NCBI GenBank assembly: GCA_964360255.1
Contig: CAYHVK010000011.1
Location: 1-64,000, forward strand
Reading direction: 5' to 3'
Source: CAYHVK01 sp964360255
GTDB taxonomy: Bacteria > Bdellovibrionota > Bdellovibrionia > Bdellovibrionales > UBA1609
DNA: 64,000 bases
Below, in pieces: positions 1 through 8,103 of this stretch; position 1 is the stretch's first letter; every line of letters begins with the position of its first letter. The translations under genes and the position numbers were made by a program. The notes under the pieces were generated by a model. It was not told the DNA's origin. It did not search any database and saw only the letters and a list, made by a program, of their open reading frames with translations.

Positions 1-300
1 GGCACCAATGACCGAGTTTAAAATGACCACGACAAGAATAACCAAGGCATCGCGCGCTTCACCGATAAAAAAGGCGATGCCCGCTGCAACTATCAAGAGA
101 TAAATAAGAGGGCTTAAAAATTGATGAAGAAAAATAGATAAAAGAGTGCGGCGCTTTGGTTTTGGTAATTCATTTAATCCGAATTGCTGAAGTCGCCCGC
201 TTGCATCATTGTGCGATAATCCACGGGTTGGATCTGACTTCAGCTTTCTGATGACTTCATTAGATTGAAGAGAATGCCAACTTATCTGTTTACCAATCAC
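1..300 (-). CDS. Cation-transporting P-type ATPase, N-terminal part (cut by window edge)
   Basis: The minus strand from a GTG at 300 is open for 100 codons to the window edge. The translation starts IGKQISWHSLQSNEVIRKL and carries the P-type ATPase actuator-side N-terminal domain: a glycine- and proline-rich loop with LQQFGLNELPKPKRR near residues 40-55, then two hydrophobic helices (about 64-80 and 86-100) with the family pattern GEARDAL between them. This start of the protein resembles Ca2+/Mn2+ (type II) pumps more than the heavy-metal CPx type. The rest, including the phosphorylated Asp, lies outside the window. It is divergent from a CsoR/FrmR-like repressor, so metal-linked control is plausible. 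The GTG follows a GGGG tract and an in-frame stop lies further upstream. Confidence 0.85.
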   Translation of the reverse strand, partial: MIGKQISWHSLQSNEVIRKLKSDPTRGLSHNDASGRLQQFGLNELPKPKRRTLLSIFLHQFLSPLIYLLIVAAGIAFFIGEARDALVILVVVILNSVIGA

Positions 301-463
301 GAAATCCCCACTGACAAAATGTCCCACTGTTGAAACATTCTGTCTCACTATGACATCTCAATTTTGCGCAAAGCCAGCTGAGCGCCATACCTACTCTATA
401 CTAGCAGGGAGCATGCCACTGGCCTTGATTTTGCTGTGTTAGCCTTTAACGCCATGGAGCTCA

Positions 464-763
464 ATGAAAGTGAAAAAAAAGAAAAATGGACAAGTCGCGG
501 AGCTGAGACATTCACCTGAAGTTGTTCGAGTGCATAAAATACTCGGTCAATTAGAAGGTGTGGAGAGAATGATCGATTCGCATCGGCCATGTCCTCAAGT
601 CTTGCAACAAATTCAAGCCGCAATCTCTGGTTTGACGAGTCTTAAGATGGAAATCTTAAGACGTCACTTGAATGAGTGCATGATTGAATCAACGCAAACT
701 GCAAACTACTCAAAACTTATTGGGCAGGTGCTAGAAATCGTGCAAATACAAACGAGAAAATAG
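464..763 (+). CDS. CsoR/FrmR-family metal- or aldehyde-responsive repressor
   Basis: A 99-residue all-alpha protein of the CsoR/RcnR/FrmR (DUF156) family. The fingerprint ligands are visible as Cys43, His68 and Cys72 (the HLNEC segment), the Cys-His-Cys pattern of copper-type CsoR, but His40 and the HRPCPQ context also recall FrmR-like members, so the inducer is uncertain. Family members are tetrameric repressors that release DNA on binding Cu(I), Ni or formaldehyde. The ATG at 464 has a GGAG five bases upstream. It is divergent from a P-type ATPase and 24 bases ahead of PEP synthase, with which it is probably co-transcribed. The lysine-rich start (KVKKKK) is unusual for the family. Confidence 0.88.
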   Translation: MKVKKKKNGQVAELRHSPEVVRVHKILGQLEGVERMIDSHRPCPQVLQQIQAAISGLTSLKMEILRRHLNECMIESTQTANYSKLIGQVLEIVQIQTRK

Positions 764-787
764 TCGAGCCCGGCAAAGGAAAAGATA

Positions 788-3247
788 ATGGAAAAAAACA
801 ATTTACAATTTATAAAATGGTTCGATGAAATTTCGATTAAAGATATTCCCTTAGTAGGTGGTAAGAACGCATCGCTTGGTGAAATGTTTCAGAGACTTAC
901 GCCTCAAGGGGTTCGTATTCCCCCGGGTTATGCGGTGACAGCTGATGCATTTTCGAGGCTCATCGCTCAAGACGGGATTTCAGAAAAAATATTTTCAGCA
1001 TTATCGAGACTCGACCCAAAAGATACAGGGGAGCTGGCAAGAGTAGGGCACGAAATAAGAGCTCTCATTCGAAGCACAGGAGTTCCTGAAGATGTTGCTA
1101 ATGAAATTCGCGAAGCCTATACGCAATTATGTCTTCGCTCTGGCGTAGAAGAATTGGACGTGGCAGTCAGGTCATCTGCAACAGCTGAAGATCTTCCCGA
1201 CGCTTCTTTTGCCGGACAACAGGAGACATTTTTAAATATTAGGGGCCCTGAAGATTTATTGGTTGCCTGTACCAATTGTTTTGCCTCTCTTTTTACTGAT
1301 CGGGCGATTAGTTATAGATTCACAAAAGGATTTGAGCATTCAAAAGTTAGACTTTCAATTTGTGTTCAACAAATGGTGCGTTCAGATTTAGCTTCTTCTG
1401 GGGTTATTTTTACTCTCGACACTGAATCGGGAGCCAGGAATGTGATTCTCGTCAACAGCGCCTATGGACTAGGTGAGAACATCGTCGGAGGCCGAGTCGA
1501 TCCTGATGAGTTTTTTGTTCTTAAGCCTCTACTTGCACAGTTGAACGGTAATGCGACGGTTCCGATTTTAAGAAGAAAAGCTGGTTTGAAACAGGTGAAG
1601 ATGGTGTATTCGGGGCACGGCAGCCGCACAACAAAAAATATTGAAGTCTCGCGCGCGGACCAAGAAAAATTGTCGATTTCAGATGATGACGTTATTAAAC
1701 TTGCGAAATGGGCCTTAATCATCGAGCAGTATTATTCTAAATTGAACGGCCGCGACACCCCAATGGATATAGAATGGGGAAAAGACGGAAGGACTGGCGA
1801 GCTCTTTATTTTGCAAGCAAGACCAGAAACTGTTCATTCTTTAGAGTCTGCTCTTCAGCAAAGTTCGTTTGTTTTAAATGAGCGATCAAGAGTATTAGTA
1901 TCTGGACGCGCGGTAGGTGCTAAAATTGGTGCCGGCCCTGTTCGAATTATCAAAGATGCTTCAGAACTTGATCAATTTAAAAACGGAGAAATTTTAGTCG
2001 CAGACATGACTGATCCTGATTGGGAACCGGTGATGAAAAAAGCATCAGCCATCATTACCAATCGGGGTGGGCGAACTTGTCATGCGGCGATTGTGAGTCG
2101 TGAGCATGGAGTGCCCTGCATTGTTGGAACAGGCGAGGCCACCGAGGTGCTCAAAAAAAATCAGGTTGTGACAGTTTCTTGCGCAGAGGGCGACGAAGGA
2201 TTTGTCTATGAAGGCTCTCTTTCTTTCAAAGAAGAGAAACTGAATTGGACGGCTCTAGGTAAGCCTCGCACCAAAATTATGGTTAATCTAGGCAACCCAG
2301 CTCAGGCTTTAAAGACCTCTCTTTTGCCAGTCGATGGTGTAGGCCTTGCGCGGATTGAATTTATTATTGGCGAATATGTTAAAATCCATCCAATGGCATT
2401 GGCCCATCTTGATAAAATCGACGACGTTGAGACGAAAGAGCGAATCGAAAAACTACTGGGGCCTCAAATAAGTAACCCTGGCCAGTATTTTGTCGACAAG
2501 CTTTCTGAAGGAGTAGGCCTCATTGCAGGTGCATTTTTTCCAAGGCCTGTGATTGTTCGACTTTCTGATTTTAAGACCAACGAATATGCGAGTCTCTTGG
2601 GTGGAAAACAATTTGAACCGGTCGAAGAAAATCCCATGATCGGATTTCGAGGGGCTTCGCGCTATTATGACCCTCGTTATCGGGATGGGTTCGCACTTGA
2701 GTGCCAAGCCATCAAACACCTTCGAGAAAATGTCGGTTTAACGAACATCAAAGTGATGATTCCGTTTTGTCGCTCACCAGAAGAAGGTGAAAAGGTTTTG
2801 TTAGAGATGAAAAAGCAGGGGCTTGTTCGCGGAGAAAATGGGCTCGAAATCTACGTTATGTCCGAACTTCCCTCAAATGTTCTTCGTGCGGAGGACTTCG
2901 GCAAAATATTTGATGGATTTTCGATAGGGTCAAATGACTTAACTCAGATGGTTTTGGGTGTGGATCGTGATTCCTCTGTGATCAGTCATCTTTTTGATGA
3001 GCGTGATCCCGCTGTCATAAAAATGCTTCGAATGGCGATTGAGGGCGCGAAAAAGTCAAACCGGCCCATCGGAATTTGCGGGCAAGCGCCAAGCGATTAT
3101 CCGCAAATATCGAAACTTTTAGTGGAAGCTGAAATCAGTTCAATCTCTGTGACTCCAGATGCTGTATTAAGAACAATCCATGTAGTTTTGGAAGCAGAAA
3201 AATCTTGTGACACGATTTCTGATCATATTCAAGGAGCCCGACAGTGA
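788..3247 (+). CDS. ppsA: Phosphoenolpyruvate synthase
   Basis: Pyruvate, water dikinase (819 aa), converting pyruvate and ATP to PEP, AMP and phosphate; the length fits the family (about 790-820 aa). The order is typical: N-terminal nucleotide-binding PPDK domain (about 10-355, with VGGKNASLGEM and RSSATAEDLPDASFAGQQ), the swivelling phosphohistidine domain (about 385-455, with GGRTCHAAIVSREHG holding the catalytic His), and the C-terminal TIM barrel (about 480-800, with GFSIGSNDLTQ). AAGGA lies 7 bases before the ATG. Its stop overlaps the next gene by 4 bases (GTGA), so PEP synthase and D-lactate dehydrogenase are translationally coupled around pyruvate. Confidence 0.95.
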   Translation: MEKNNLQFIKWFDEISIKDIPLVGGKNASLGEMFQRLTPQGVRIPPGYAVTADAFSRLIAQDGISEKIFSALSRLDPKDTGELARVGHEIRALIRSTGVPEDVANEIREAYTQLCLRSGVEELDVAVRSSATAEDLPDASFAGQQETFLNIRGPEDLLVACTNCFASLFTDRAISYRFTKGFEHSKVRLSICVQQMVRSDLASSGVIFTLDTESGARNVILVNSAYGLGENIVGGRVDPDEFFVLKPLLAQLNGNATVPILRRKAGLKQVKMVYSGHGSRTTKNIEVSRADQEKLSISDDDVIKLAKWALIIEQYYSKLNGRDTPMDIEWGKDGRTGELFILQARPETVHSLESALQQSSFVLNERSRVLVSGRAVGAKIGAGPVRIIKDASELDQFKNGEILVADMTDPDWEPVMKKASAIITNRGGRTCHAAIVSREHGVPCIVGTGEATEVLKKNQVVTVSCAEGDEGFVYEGSLSFKEEKLNWTALGKPRTKIMVNLGNPAQALKTSLLPVDGVGLARIEFIIGEYVKIHPMALAHLDKIDDVETKERIEKLLGPQISNPGQYFVDKLSEGVGLIAGAFFPRPVIVRLSDFKTNEYASLLGGKQFEPVEENPMIGFRGASRYYDPRYRDGFALECQAIKHLRENVGLTNIKVMIPFCRSPEEGEKVLLEMKKQGLVRGENGLEIYVMSELPSNVLRAEDFGKIFDGFSIGSNDLTQMVLGVDRDSSVISHLFDERDPAVIKMLRMAIEGAKKSNRPIGICGQAPSDYPQISKLLVEAEISSISVTPDAVLRTIHVVLEAEKSCDTISDHIQGARQ

Positions 3248-4254
3248 AAATCGCATTTTTTGATACGCATGGATTTGAAAGAGCCATTTTTCAGAAAGCC
3301 AACGAGAGTTCGCAGCATGATATTACTTTTTTTGAAACGCCACTGACGGATCAAACGGCAAATCTAGCTTCTGGCTACGCTTGCGTATGTGCTTTTGTAA
3401 ATGATCGCTTGGATGAGAAAACTCTTCAAGCTCTCTCAGCTGGCGGAACCCAGTTAATTGCTCTCAGGTCTGCTGGATTCAATCATGTGGACTTGGCTGC
3501 AGCTCAGACTTTGGGACTTCGGGTGGTGAGGGTACCTGAGTATTCACCTCACGCAGTGGCAGAGCATGCTGTTGCGCTGATCCTCTCTCTCAACAGAAAA
3601 ATACATCGCGCTTACAGTCGAGTCAGGGAGGGTAACTTCTCTTTGGATGGCCTGGTCGGATTTGATCTCTACAAAAAGACTGTGGGAGTCATTGGCACAG
3701 GGCGAATTGGTTCAGTCATGGCCAAAATATTAAGAGGATTTGAATGCCAGGTAATTGCTCATGATATAGTACAGAATCCTAAACTTCTCGAGATGGGTGT
3801 AGAGTATGTGGACCTTGATCAGCTCTTGCGAAGATCAGAGATCATATCTTTGCATGTGCCGCTGACACCTCAGACCCGATATCTAGTGAATGAAAGAACA
3901 CTGGCGCTGACCCAACCAGGCGTCATGCTCATCAATACAGGGCGCGGCGCTCTTATCGATACGCGTGCTTTGATAAAATATTTGAAATCAGGACATATTG
4001 GATACGCCGGACTAGATGTTTACGAAGAAGAGGAGGGGCTATTTTTTGAAGATTTATCTGAGCAGATTCTTCAGGATGATAAACTGGCACGATTGCTCAC
4101 CTTTCCAAATGTGCTTCTGACGTCTCATCAAGCATTTCTGACGAAAGAGGCTTTGGGAAACATTGCCCAGGTCACACTTAAAAATATTTCTGAATTTGAA
4201 GATGGAAGTGATCTTAAAAATGAAGTTTGTGCTGAAAGACATTTAGTGAAGTGA
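3244..4254 (+). CDS. ldhA: D-lactate dehydrogenase (2-hydroxyacid dehydrogenase family)
   Basis: A 336-residue NAD-dependent D-isomer 2-hydroxyacid dehydrogenase, closest in layout to fermentative D-LDH. It shows the substrate Arg in LRSAGFNHVDL, the Rossmann motif GVIGTGRIGS (about residue 146), the catalytic Glu in DVYEEEEG and the catalytic His in LTSHQAF. It would reduce pyruvate to D-lactate in the cytoplasm. The GTG start overlaps the ppsA stop and its own stop overlaps the next gene by 4 bases, so three genes form one operon. Other 2-hydroxyacid substrates cannot be excluded, but the acidic EEEEG segment is typical of the LdhA subgroup. Confidence 0.9.
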   Translation: MKIAFFDTHGFERAIFQKANESSQHDITFFETPLTDQTANLASGYACVCAFVNDRLDEKTLQALSAGGTQLIALRSAGFNHVDLAAAQTLGLRVVRVPEYSPHAVAEHAVALILSLNRKIHRAYSRVREGNFSLDGLVGFDLYKKTVGVIGTGRIGSVMAKILRGFECQVIAHDIVQNPKLLEMGVEYVDLDQLLRRSEIISLHVPLTPQTRYLVNERTLALTQPGVMLINTGRGALIDTRALIKYLKSGHIGYAGLDVYEEEEGLFFEDLSEQILQDDKLARLLTFPNVLLTSHQAFLTKEALGNIAQVTLKNISEFEDGSDLKNEVCAERHLVK

Positions 4255-4841
4255 GAGTTCAAGTGAGAGAAGTAAAAAAGAGACATCGATATAAACATGC
4301 AGAAGGAAAACGCTGGATCGAAGTCCGCGTCAAAAGCTCGCAACAGCTTTTTGATGCCAGAGACCCAGCGCCCTTTCGTGAACGTGATCTCGACGATGAT
4401 TTCGTTGAATATATTTTTTCTTCAGTGAGAGAATTCTCCATTTCAAGTCCACTTAAAATAGTGATCTACGTTGAAGAAAGTGAAACCAAGGATTTGCCTA
4501 AAGACTCCATTCGCGAGGCTATTCGCAGTTACTTCGCTTATAAAATTGATTTTCAAAGAAGAGACCTAAAGACGTTTATGAAACGTGCCCAGCTCTTTTT
4601 GTTTATTGGATTGCTTGTTCTCGTCTCATGTATTGGCGTTGCGCAGAGTTTAGTGATTCCCAACCCCCCTGGGGCCATTGGTATTCTACGCGAAGGTATT
4701 GTGATCTTTGGATGGGTTTCTATTTGGAAGCCAATTGAGCTCATTTTGTTTGATTGGTATCCAATCTTTGAAAAACTTCGCTTTTATAAAAAATTATTAG
4801 GAACAGAAATCGACATCCGTTTTGCCACAACATCAGCATAA
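4251..4841 (+). CDS. Conserved membrane protein of unknown function
   Basis: I do not recognise a named family. The 196-residue protein has a basic start, a soluble N-terminal part (1-110) with the acidic/proline stretch ARDPAPFRERDLDDD near residues 36-50, and two hydrophobic segments (about 113-133 and 143-160), then a short basic tail. It is probably an inner-membrane protein. The GTG start overlaps the ldhA stop by 4 bases, making it the last gene of the csoR-like/ppsA/ldhA unit. A role in the same pyruvate/lactate or ion-stress response is inferred only from position. Confidence 0.75.
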   Translation: MRVQVREVKKRHRYKHAEGKRWIEVRVKSSQQLFDARDPAPFRERDLDDDFVEYIFSSVREFSISSPLKIVIYVEESETKDLPKDSIREAIRSYFAYKIDFQRRDLKTFMKRAQLFLFIGLLVLVSCIGVAQSLVIPNPPGAIGILREGIVIFGWVSIWKPIELILFDWYPIFEKLRFYKKLLGTEIDIRFATTSA

Positions 4842-4855
4842 GTTGCCGCTTTGGC

Positions 4856-4908
4856 ACTACTGCATCATGTTGCATTAGAGTTTTACTAATGCAACATGAT
4901 GCAGTAGT
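4856..4908. repeat. Perfect 23-bp inverted repeat with 7-base loop
   Basis: Left arm 4856-4878 (starts ACTACTGCATCATG) pairs base for base with right arm 4886-4908; the loop is 4879-4885. It sits between the end of the ldhA-linked membrane gene and the GTG at 4918. No T run follows, so it is not a classical terminator. It ends only a few bases before the weak TAAGG that would serve as the Shine-Dalgarno of the next gene. It could be a processing/attenuation hairpin or a palindromic protein-binding site. Confidence 0.85.
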
Positions 4909-4917
4909 AATGTAAGG

Positions 4918-5697
4918 GTGTTATACGGAAACGAATCTATCTCACATTATACTCCTGGAAATATTTCTATTTGGATGGCAATGGCCTTTCAGGCAGGAAT
5001 TTTGAATATTGGAGGCTTTATGGCCTGCCACAGGTTCGTATCTCATATCACAGGCTTTGCTACATTTTTTGGATACGAAATTAATCAGATCGACAATAGC
5101 CATGCTTTTGGAATGTTGGCAGTTCCGTTATTTTTCTTGTTCGGTTGTATGTTAAGTGCCCAGCTCGTCGATATCAGGCTCAGACTTCACAAGCGTCCTA
5201 AATATTATATTACTTTTGGACTCATCTTTTTTCTTCTCTGTATTGTTCTCGCTTTAGGTATGATCGGATACTTCGGAAAGTTCGGTGAGCCCCTAGAATT
5301 TACTCGTGATTATACGCTTCTCATTCTTCTTTGCCTAGTTTGCGGTATACAGAACGGAACGATCACATCGGTTTCAAAATCGGTGATTAGAACCACCCAC
5401 TTGACCGGAGTTACGACAGATCTTGGTATTGGAATAGTCCGTTTCTTAAACAGACATCATCTGAAGGGTGAAATCGATAACGAAGTTTTTGCCAATTTAA
5501 TGCGCGCAGGAATTATTTTCTTTTTTGGTTTTGGCTCAGTGTTAGGCGGCTATGTCTTCAATAAATTGGCCTATGCTGGATTCATTATTCCTGTCTTAAC
5601 ATCGGGTCTGCTTTTCGGTTCAATGCTTTATTTTCAAGTATTTAAATATAAACCAAAATTACTTATGGTGACTCGAGATCGGGTCGGTCTGGAATAA
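4918..5697 (+). CDS. DUF1275-family membrane protein
   Basis: A 259-residue integral membrane protein with about six hydrophobic segments. The first (residues 18-40) carries the family pattern AFQAGILNIGGF followed by HRFVSHITGFATFFG, matching the conserved 'VDA.GF...FVSHMTGN' region of DUF1275/YoaK proteins. A second hallmark is CGIQNG with the downstream RTTHLTGVTTDLGIG. The function of the family is not established. The GTG at 4918 has only a weak TAAGG just upstream; an in-frame ATG at 4975 is a fallback but would cut into the first helix. It ends 2 bases before a Fur-family regulator and is probably co-transcribed with it. Confidence 0.85.
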   Translation: MLYGNESISHYTPGNISIWMAMAFQAGILNIGGFMACHRFVSHITGFATFFGYEINQIDNSHAFGMLAVPLFFLFGCMLSAQLVDIRLRLHKRPKYYITFGLIFFLLCIVLALGMIGYFGKFGEPLEFTRDYTLLILLCLVCGIQNGTITSVSKSVIRTTHLTGVTTDLGIGIVRFLNRHHLKGEIDNEVFANLMRAGIIFFFGFGSVLGGYVFNKLAYAGFIIPVLTSGLLFGSMLYFQVFKYKPKLLMVTRDRVGLE

Positions 5698-5699
5698 AC

Positions 5700-6152
5700 G
5701 TGAAAAAGCGTAAAGATCTGCTCGCTTACTTGAAATCAAAGGGTCTGCGCATGACTCCGCTGAAAGAGCTTCTTATTCAATTCTTTCTAGACAATCAAAA
5801 TCGTCACATACCTAGTAAAGAATTGCAGGAGCATGTGACTTTGTACTTGCCCGATGTTGATCGAACTTCAGTCTACCGAAATATTGAAAAACTAATCAGT
5901 CTTGATCTTATTCAGGAGCTTGGTCTACCCAAAGCAGGAAAGGCTTATCAGTTTATTTTCGACAGAAAGGTTCAGCATTACTACATCTGTAATGGCTGTG
6001 ATGAAGTTAAGAAAGGCGATGCAAAACTTTTTAGCCGCATCGAGAAGGCACTTAAAGATATCCACGACTTTTCTAAGGCTCATCTCTCGGTTGTATTTCA
6101 TGGCTACTGCTCTGAGTGCAGTGGAGGAGTTATAGGTGCGAGCAAGAATTAG
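5700..6152 (+). CDS. Fur-family transcriptional regulator
   Basis: A 150-residue Fur/Zur/PerR-type repressor: N-terminal winged helix (GLRMTPLKELLIQFF, then DVDRTSVYRNIEKL as recognition region), and a C-terminal dimerisation domain with the structural zinc cysteines CNGC (about 98-101) and CSEC (about 137-140). The HHDH-rich regulatory site of Fur is not obvious, so I do not assign Fe, Zn or peroxide. Start is GTG; it lies 2 bases after the DUF1275 gene and its end overlaps the GAF-domain gene by 17 bases. The perfect hairpin at 4856-4908, two genes upstream, is a possible target, but this is inference only. Confidence 0.9.
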   Translation: MKKRKDLLAYLKSKGLRMTPLKELLIQFFLDNQNRHIPSKELQEHVTLYLPDVDRTSVYRNIEKLISLDLIQELGLPKAGKAYQFIFDRKVQHYYICNGCDEVKKGDAKLFSRIEKALKDIHDFSKAHLSVVFHGYCSECSGGVIGASKN

Positions 6153-6663
6153 CGATCTGTCGAAGACATTTGAAAACGTGTCTCAGTTTATAAAAACGGA
6201 TTCTAGTTTTGATATCATTGCGTTGAGGGTTCTTGAAGAATTAGGGCCTTCGCTAGAATGTCAGTGGGGCACTTACTGGAAAGTCTCAGCAGAACTCCAG
6301 CAGCTTCAGCCATTCGTGACCTGGAAAGCTCAGAATTTTACCTCGCTACATCTCGATCGAGTCACATTGGAGCGTAAATTATCGCTCAGCGAAGGTACAG
6401 CTGGCCATGTTTGGAGATCGAGAAAACCTGTTTGGACCCTCGATTTGACTAAAGATATGTGCCTTCCGCGCTCTTTAGTGGCCGATAGCTCTGGCTTAAC
6501 AGGAGGCGTTTGGTTTGCACTTCAAACTGAAGATACAGTTTTTGCCGTTATTGAATTACTGGGGCGTCATGTGGTTCCTCCGACGAAAGAACTTATCTTA
6601 GGAATTGAGAGTTTCGGTATGACTCTCGGGCATTTGCTCGAAGAGCGGTTAGAGAGTCATTAA
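6136..6663 (+). CDS. GAF-domain protein
   Basis: A 175-residue soluble protein that reads as a single GAF-like sensor domain: an N-terminal helix, the WGTYWKV strand, the loop SEGTAGHVWRSRKPVWTLDLT (typical 'GxG..G.v...g.pv...d'), and the ending VWFALQTEDTVFAVIELLGR. GAF domains bind small ligands or mediate dimerisation; no output domain is attached. The GTG start has a strong GGAGGAG 7 bases upstream, inside the Fur-family gene, so translation is coupled. The residues for heme or cGMP binding cannot be assigned by eye. Confidence 0.78.
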   Translation: MRARISDLSKTFENVSQFIKTDSSFDIIALRVLEELGPSLECQWGTYWKVSAELQQLQPFVTWKAQNFTSLHLDRVTLERKLSLSEGTAGHVWRSRKPVWTLDLTKDMCLPRSLVADSSGLTGGVWFALQTEDTVFAVIELLGRHVVPPTKELILGIESFGMTLGHLLEERLESH

Positions 6664-6752
6664 ATAAAATAAGCGAAACTTAAAAAATTGGGCATTTGTC
6701 TTCTCTAACAAGTGTCCATATATCTCGGATTTCTCTAATAAACTTTTCTGGA

Positions 6753-7448
6753 TTATTTTCTATATCTTTCCATATTGGATTGCATGGCTTTAATATGAGG
6801 ACCGAGATAATCTTTTAGTAGAACTACGTGAGCAGTAAGTGCTCCTAGGCTCCCGCTCAGAATGACAGGCATGTAATGCCAAATCAAGAAATGCAACGGA
6901 TCTTCATTGCGACAAATAAATCTTGTTCCAAGGCATCCGACAGCTGTCGTCGTTAGAATGAATAAAAATCCAACTGTTCTCAAATTTAATATCACAGTAC
7001 GGCGTAACATATAAAATAGAAATACGCCGGGAGGCATGCCCACAATCAGAATATTGCGTAAGCATTTTAATCCAGCCCCTGCATGGATATCGCCATGAGA
7101 AAATAATGGAATTGCTATTGACGCTGTCCATACCATTAGAAGTGCGATGGGTGCGAGGAATAGCCAAACACTCTGTTTGTTGGGAATCGTCAGAAAAAAA
7201 ACTGATATTGCTGCGGTTAACACAAGAGATAATATTAATATTATCTGAAACAGAAATGCAGGATGAGTGATAGTTTCGATTGGTATGGGACGCGCACCAA
7301 TAAAATAAACAGCAACTGTAAAGTATACGAAAGCAAAAACAACCCATTTAAAAAAACGATTTAAAGGTGGCGCCAGTGGCTTAATCGGTTGAGTTTCAGT
7401 AACAAGTTGATGAATCAGTTTTTCAGTTTTCACTTTGTTCATTTCCAA
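6753..7448 (-). CDS. NrsF-type (DUF1109) membrane anti-sigma factor
   Basis: A 231-residue protein with six hydrophobic segments after a soluble N-terminus of about 30 residues, the layout of DUF1109/NrsF anti-sigma factors. Cysteines that may act in sensing are at LKCLRN and in the GCLGTRFICRNEDP segment, which corresponds to the family's conserved CP...H..W region; the proline after Cys is missing here. It overlaps the end of the ECF sigma gene by 26 bases, the normal arrangement for a sigma/anti-sigma pair. Start is TTG at 7448 or ATG at 7442. In Caulobacter the homologous pair responds to heavy metals; the signal here is unknown. Confidence 0.85.
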   Translation of the reverse strand: MEMNKVKTEKLIHQLVTETQPIKPLAPPLNRFFKWVVFAFVYFTVAVYFIGARPIPIETITHPAFLFQIILILSLVLTAAISVFFLTIPNKQSVWLFLAPIALLMVWTASIAIPLFSHGDIHAGAGLKCLRNILIVGMPPGVFLFYMLRRTVILNLRTVGFLFILTTTAVGCLGTRFICRNEDPLHFLIWHYMPVILSGSLGALTAHVVLLKDYLGPHIKAMQSNMERYRK

Positions 7449-7971
7449 ATAGTTTTCGAATGACTGAGTATCCTCTAAATGCAGTTACCTTCACGGCACT
7501 TTCTGTCATTTTAAGTAGGGTTGCGACTTCTTTGACTGACATATCGCTGAGCTTTAGTAGTTCGATAATTTTTCTTTGGAGTGGTGGCAGTTTTTGAACG
7601 GCGGCCAACACTCTTTCTCCGCGAAAATTTTCTAATTTAACAAGGGGCGGCTTTGGTATTTGTAATAAAGCATTCTCTATTCGTTGTATTTTGCGGTGGC
7701 GCCTAAAAAAATCTATCATACGATTTTCGGATATGGTGTAGAGCCATGGACCAAGTGCGCGTCCGGGAATATAGGAATGCCGCGCTCGATGAACAGCAAG
7801 TAAGCTTTCTTGTAGCACATCTTCAATAGACTCTGCTCCCTGCATTCTTTTAGATAAAAAATCGCGAAGTAGCCCCGATATTTCTTTTAAAAAACTCTCG
7901 TAGGCATCAAGATTTCCTTCTTGAGCTTCAAGTAGAAGAGCGGCTAGTTTTTGGTCGAGTTCTGGTTTCAA
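7423..7971 (-). CDS. ECF RNA polymerase sigma factor (SigF/DUF1109-partner group)
   Basis: A 182-residue sigma-70 family ECF protein with region 2 (ESIEDVLQESLLAVHRARHSY, then GPWLYTISENRMIDFFRRHR) and region 4 (LQRKIIELLKLSDMSVKEVATLLKMTESAVKVTAFRG). The TTG start at 7971 is supported by AAGGA six bases before it and by the lack of a better in-frame start. It is followed by, and overlaps, its NrsF-like anti-sigma gene. A promoter with TGTAACC and CGCATTG separated by 16 bases lies directly upstream, identical to one facing the exported HAD gene, so the factor probably drives its own synthesis and the HAD gene. Confidence 0.92.
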   Translation of the reverse strand: MKPELDQKLAALLLEAQEGNLDAYESFLKEISGLLRDFLSKRMQGAESIEDVLQESLLAVHRARHSYIPGRALGPWLYTISENRMIDFFRRHRKIQRIENALLQIPKPPLVKLENFRGERVLAAVQKLPPLQRKIIELLKLSDMSVKEVATLLKMTESAVKVTAFRGYSVIRKLFGNEQSEN

Positions 7972-8000
7972 TGAAGTCCTTATATAAAAACACCCATCTA

Positions 8001-8030
8001 CAATGCGTTTAATTCGATCTAGAGGTTACA
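8001..8030 (-). promoter_or_regulatory. ECF-type promoter of the sigma/anti-sigma operon
   Basis: On the minus strand TGTAACC (8030-8024) is followed, after exactly 16 bases, by CGCATTG (8007-8001). The -35 matches the GTAACC element known for Caulobacter SigF-type ECF factors with 16-base spacing. It points toward the sigma gene starting at 7971. Confidence 0.75.
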
Positions 8031-8045
8031 AAGAAACAAAAAACT

Positions 8046-8075
8046 TGTAACCAAAAATTATGCAATCGCGCATTG
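8046..8075 (+). promoter_or_regulatory. ECF-type promoter of the exported HAD gene
   Basis: TGTAACC (8046-8052), 16 bases, CGCATTG (8069-8075): the same two elements and the same spacing as the promoter on the other strand at 8001-8030. A start about 7 bases downstream leaves a short leader holding the GGAG at 8091-8094 before the ATG at 8104. Confidence 0.78.
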
Positions 8076-8103
8076 AGTTTAGATAAAAAAGGAGAACATC
8101 AAA

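Noticed and set aside
397..410. A CsoR-type operator around TATACTAGCAGGGA upstream of the CsoR-like gene
   Set aside because: Only half of a palindrome is seen and no properly spaced -35 was found; too weak to annotate.
4853..4866. Possible sigma-54 promoter (TTGGCAC then GC) before the DUF1275 gene
   Set aside because: GG and GC are not separated by 10 bases, and the bases belong to the perfect hairpin.
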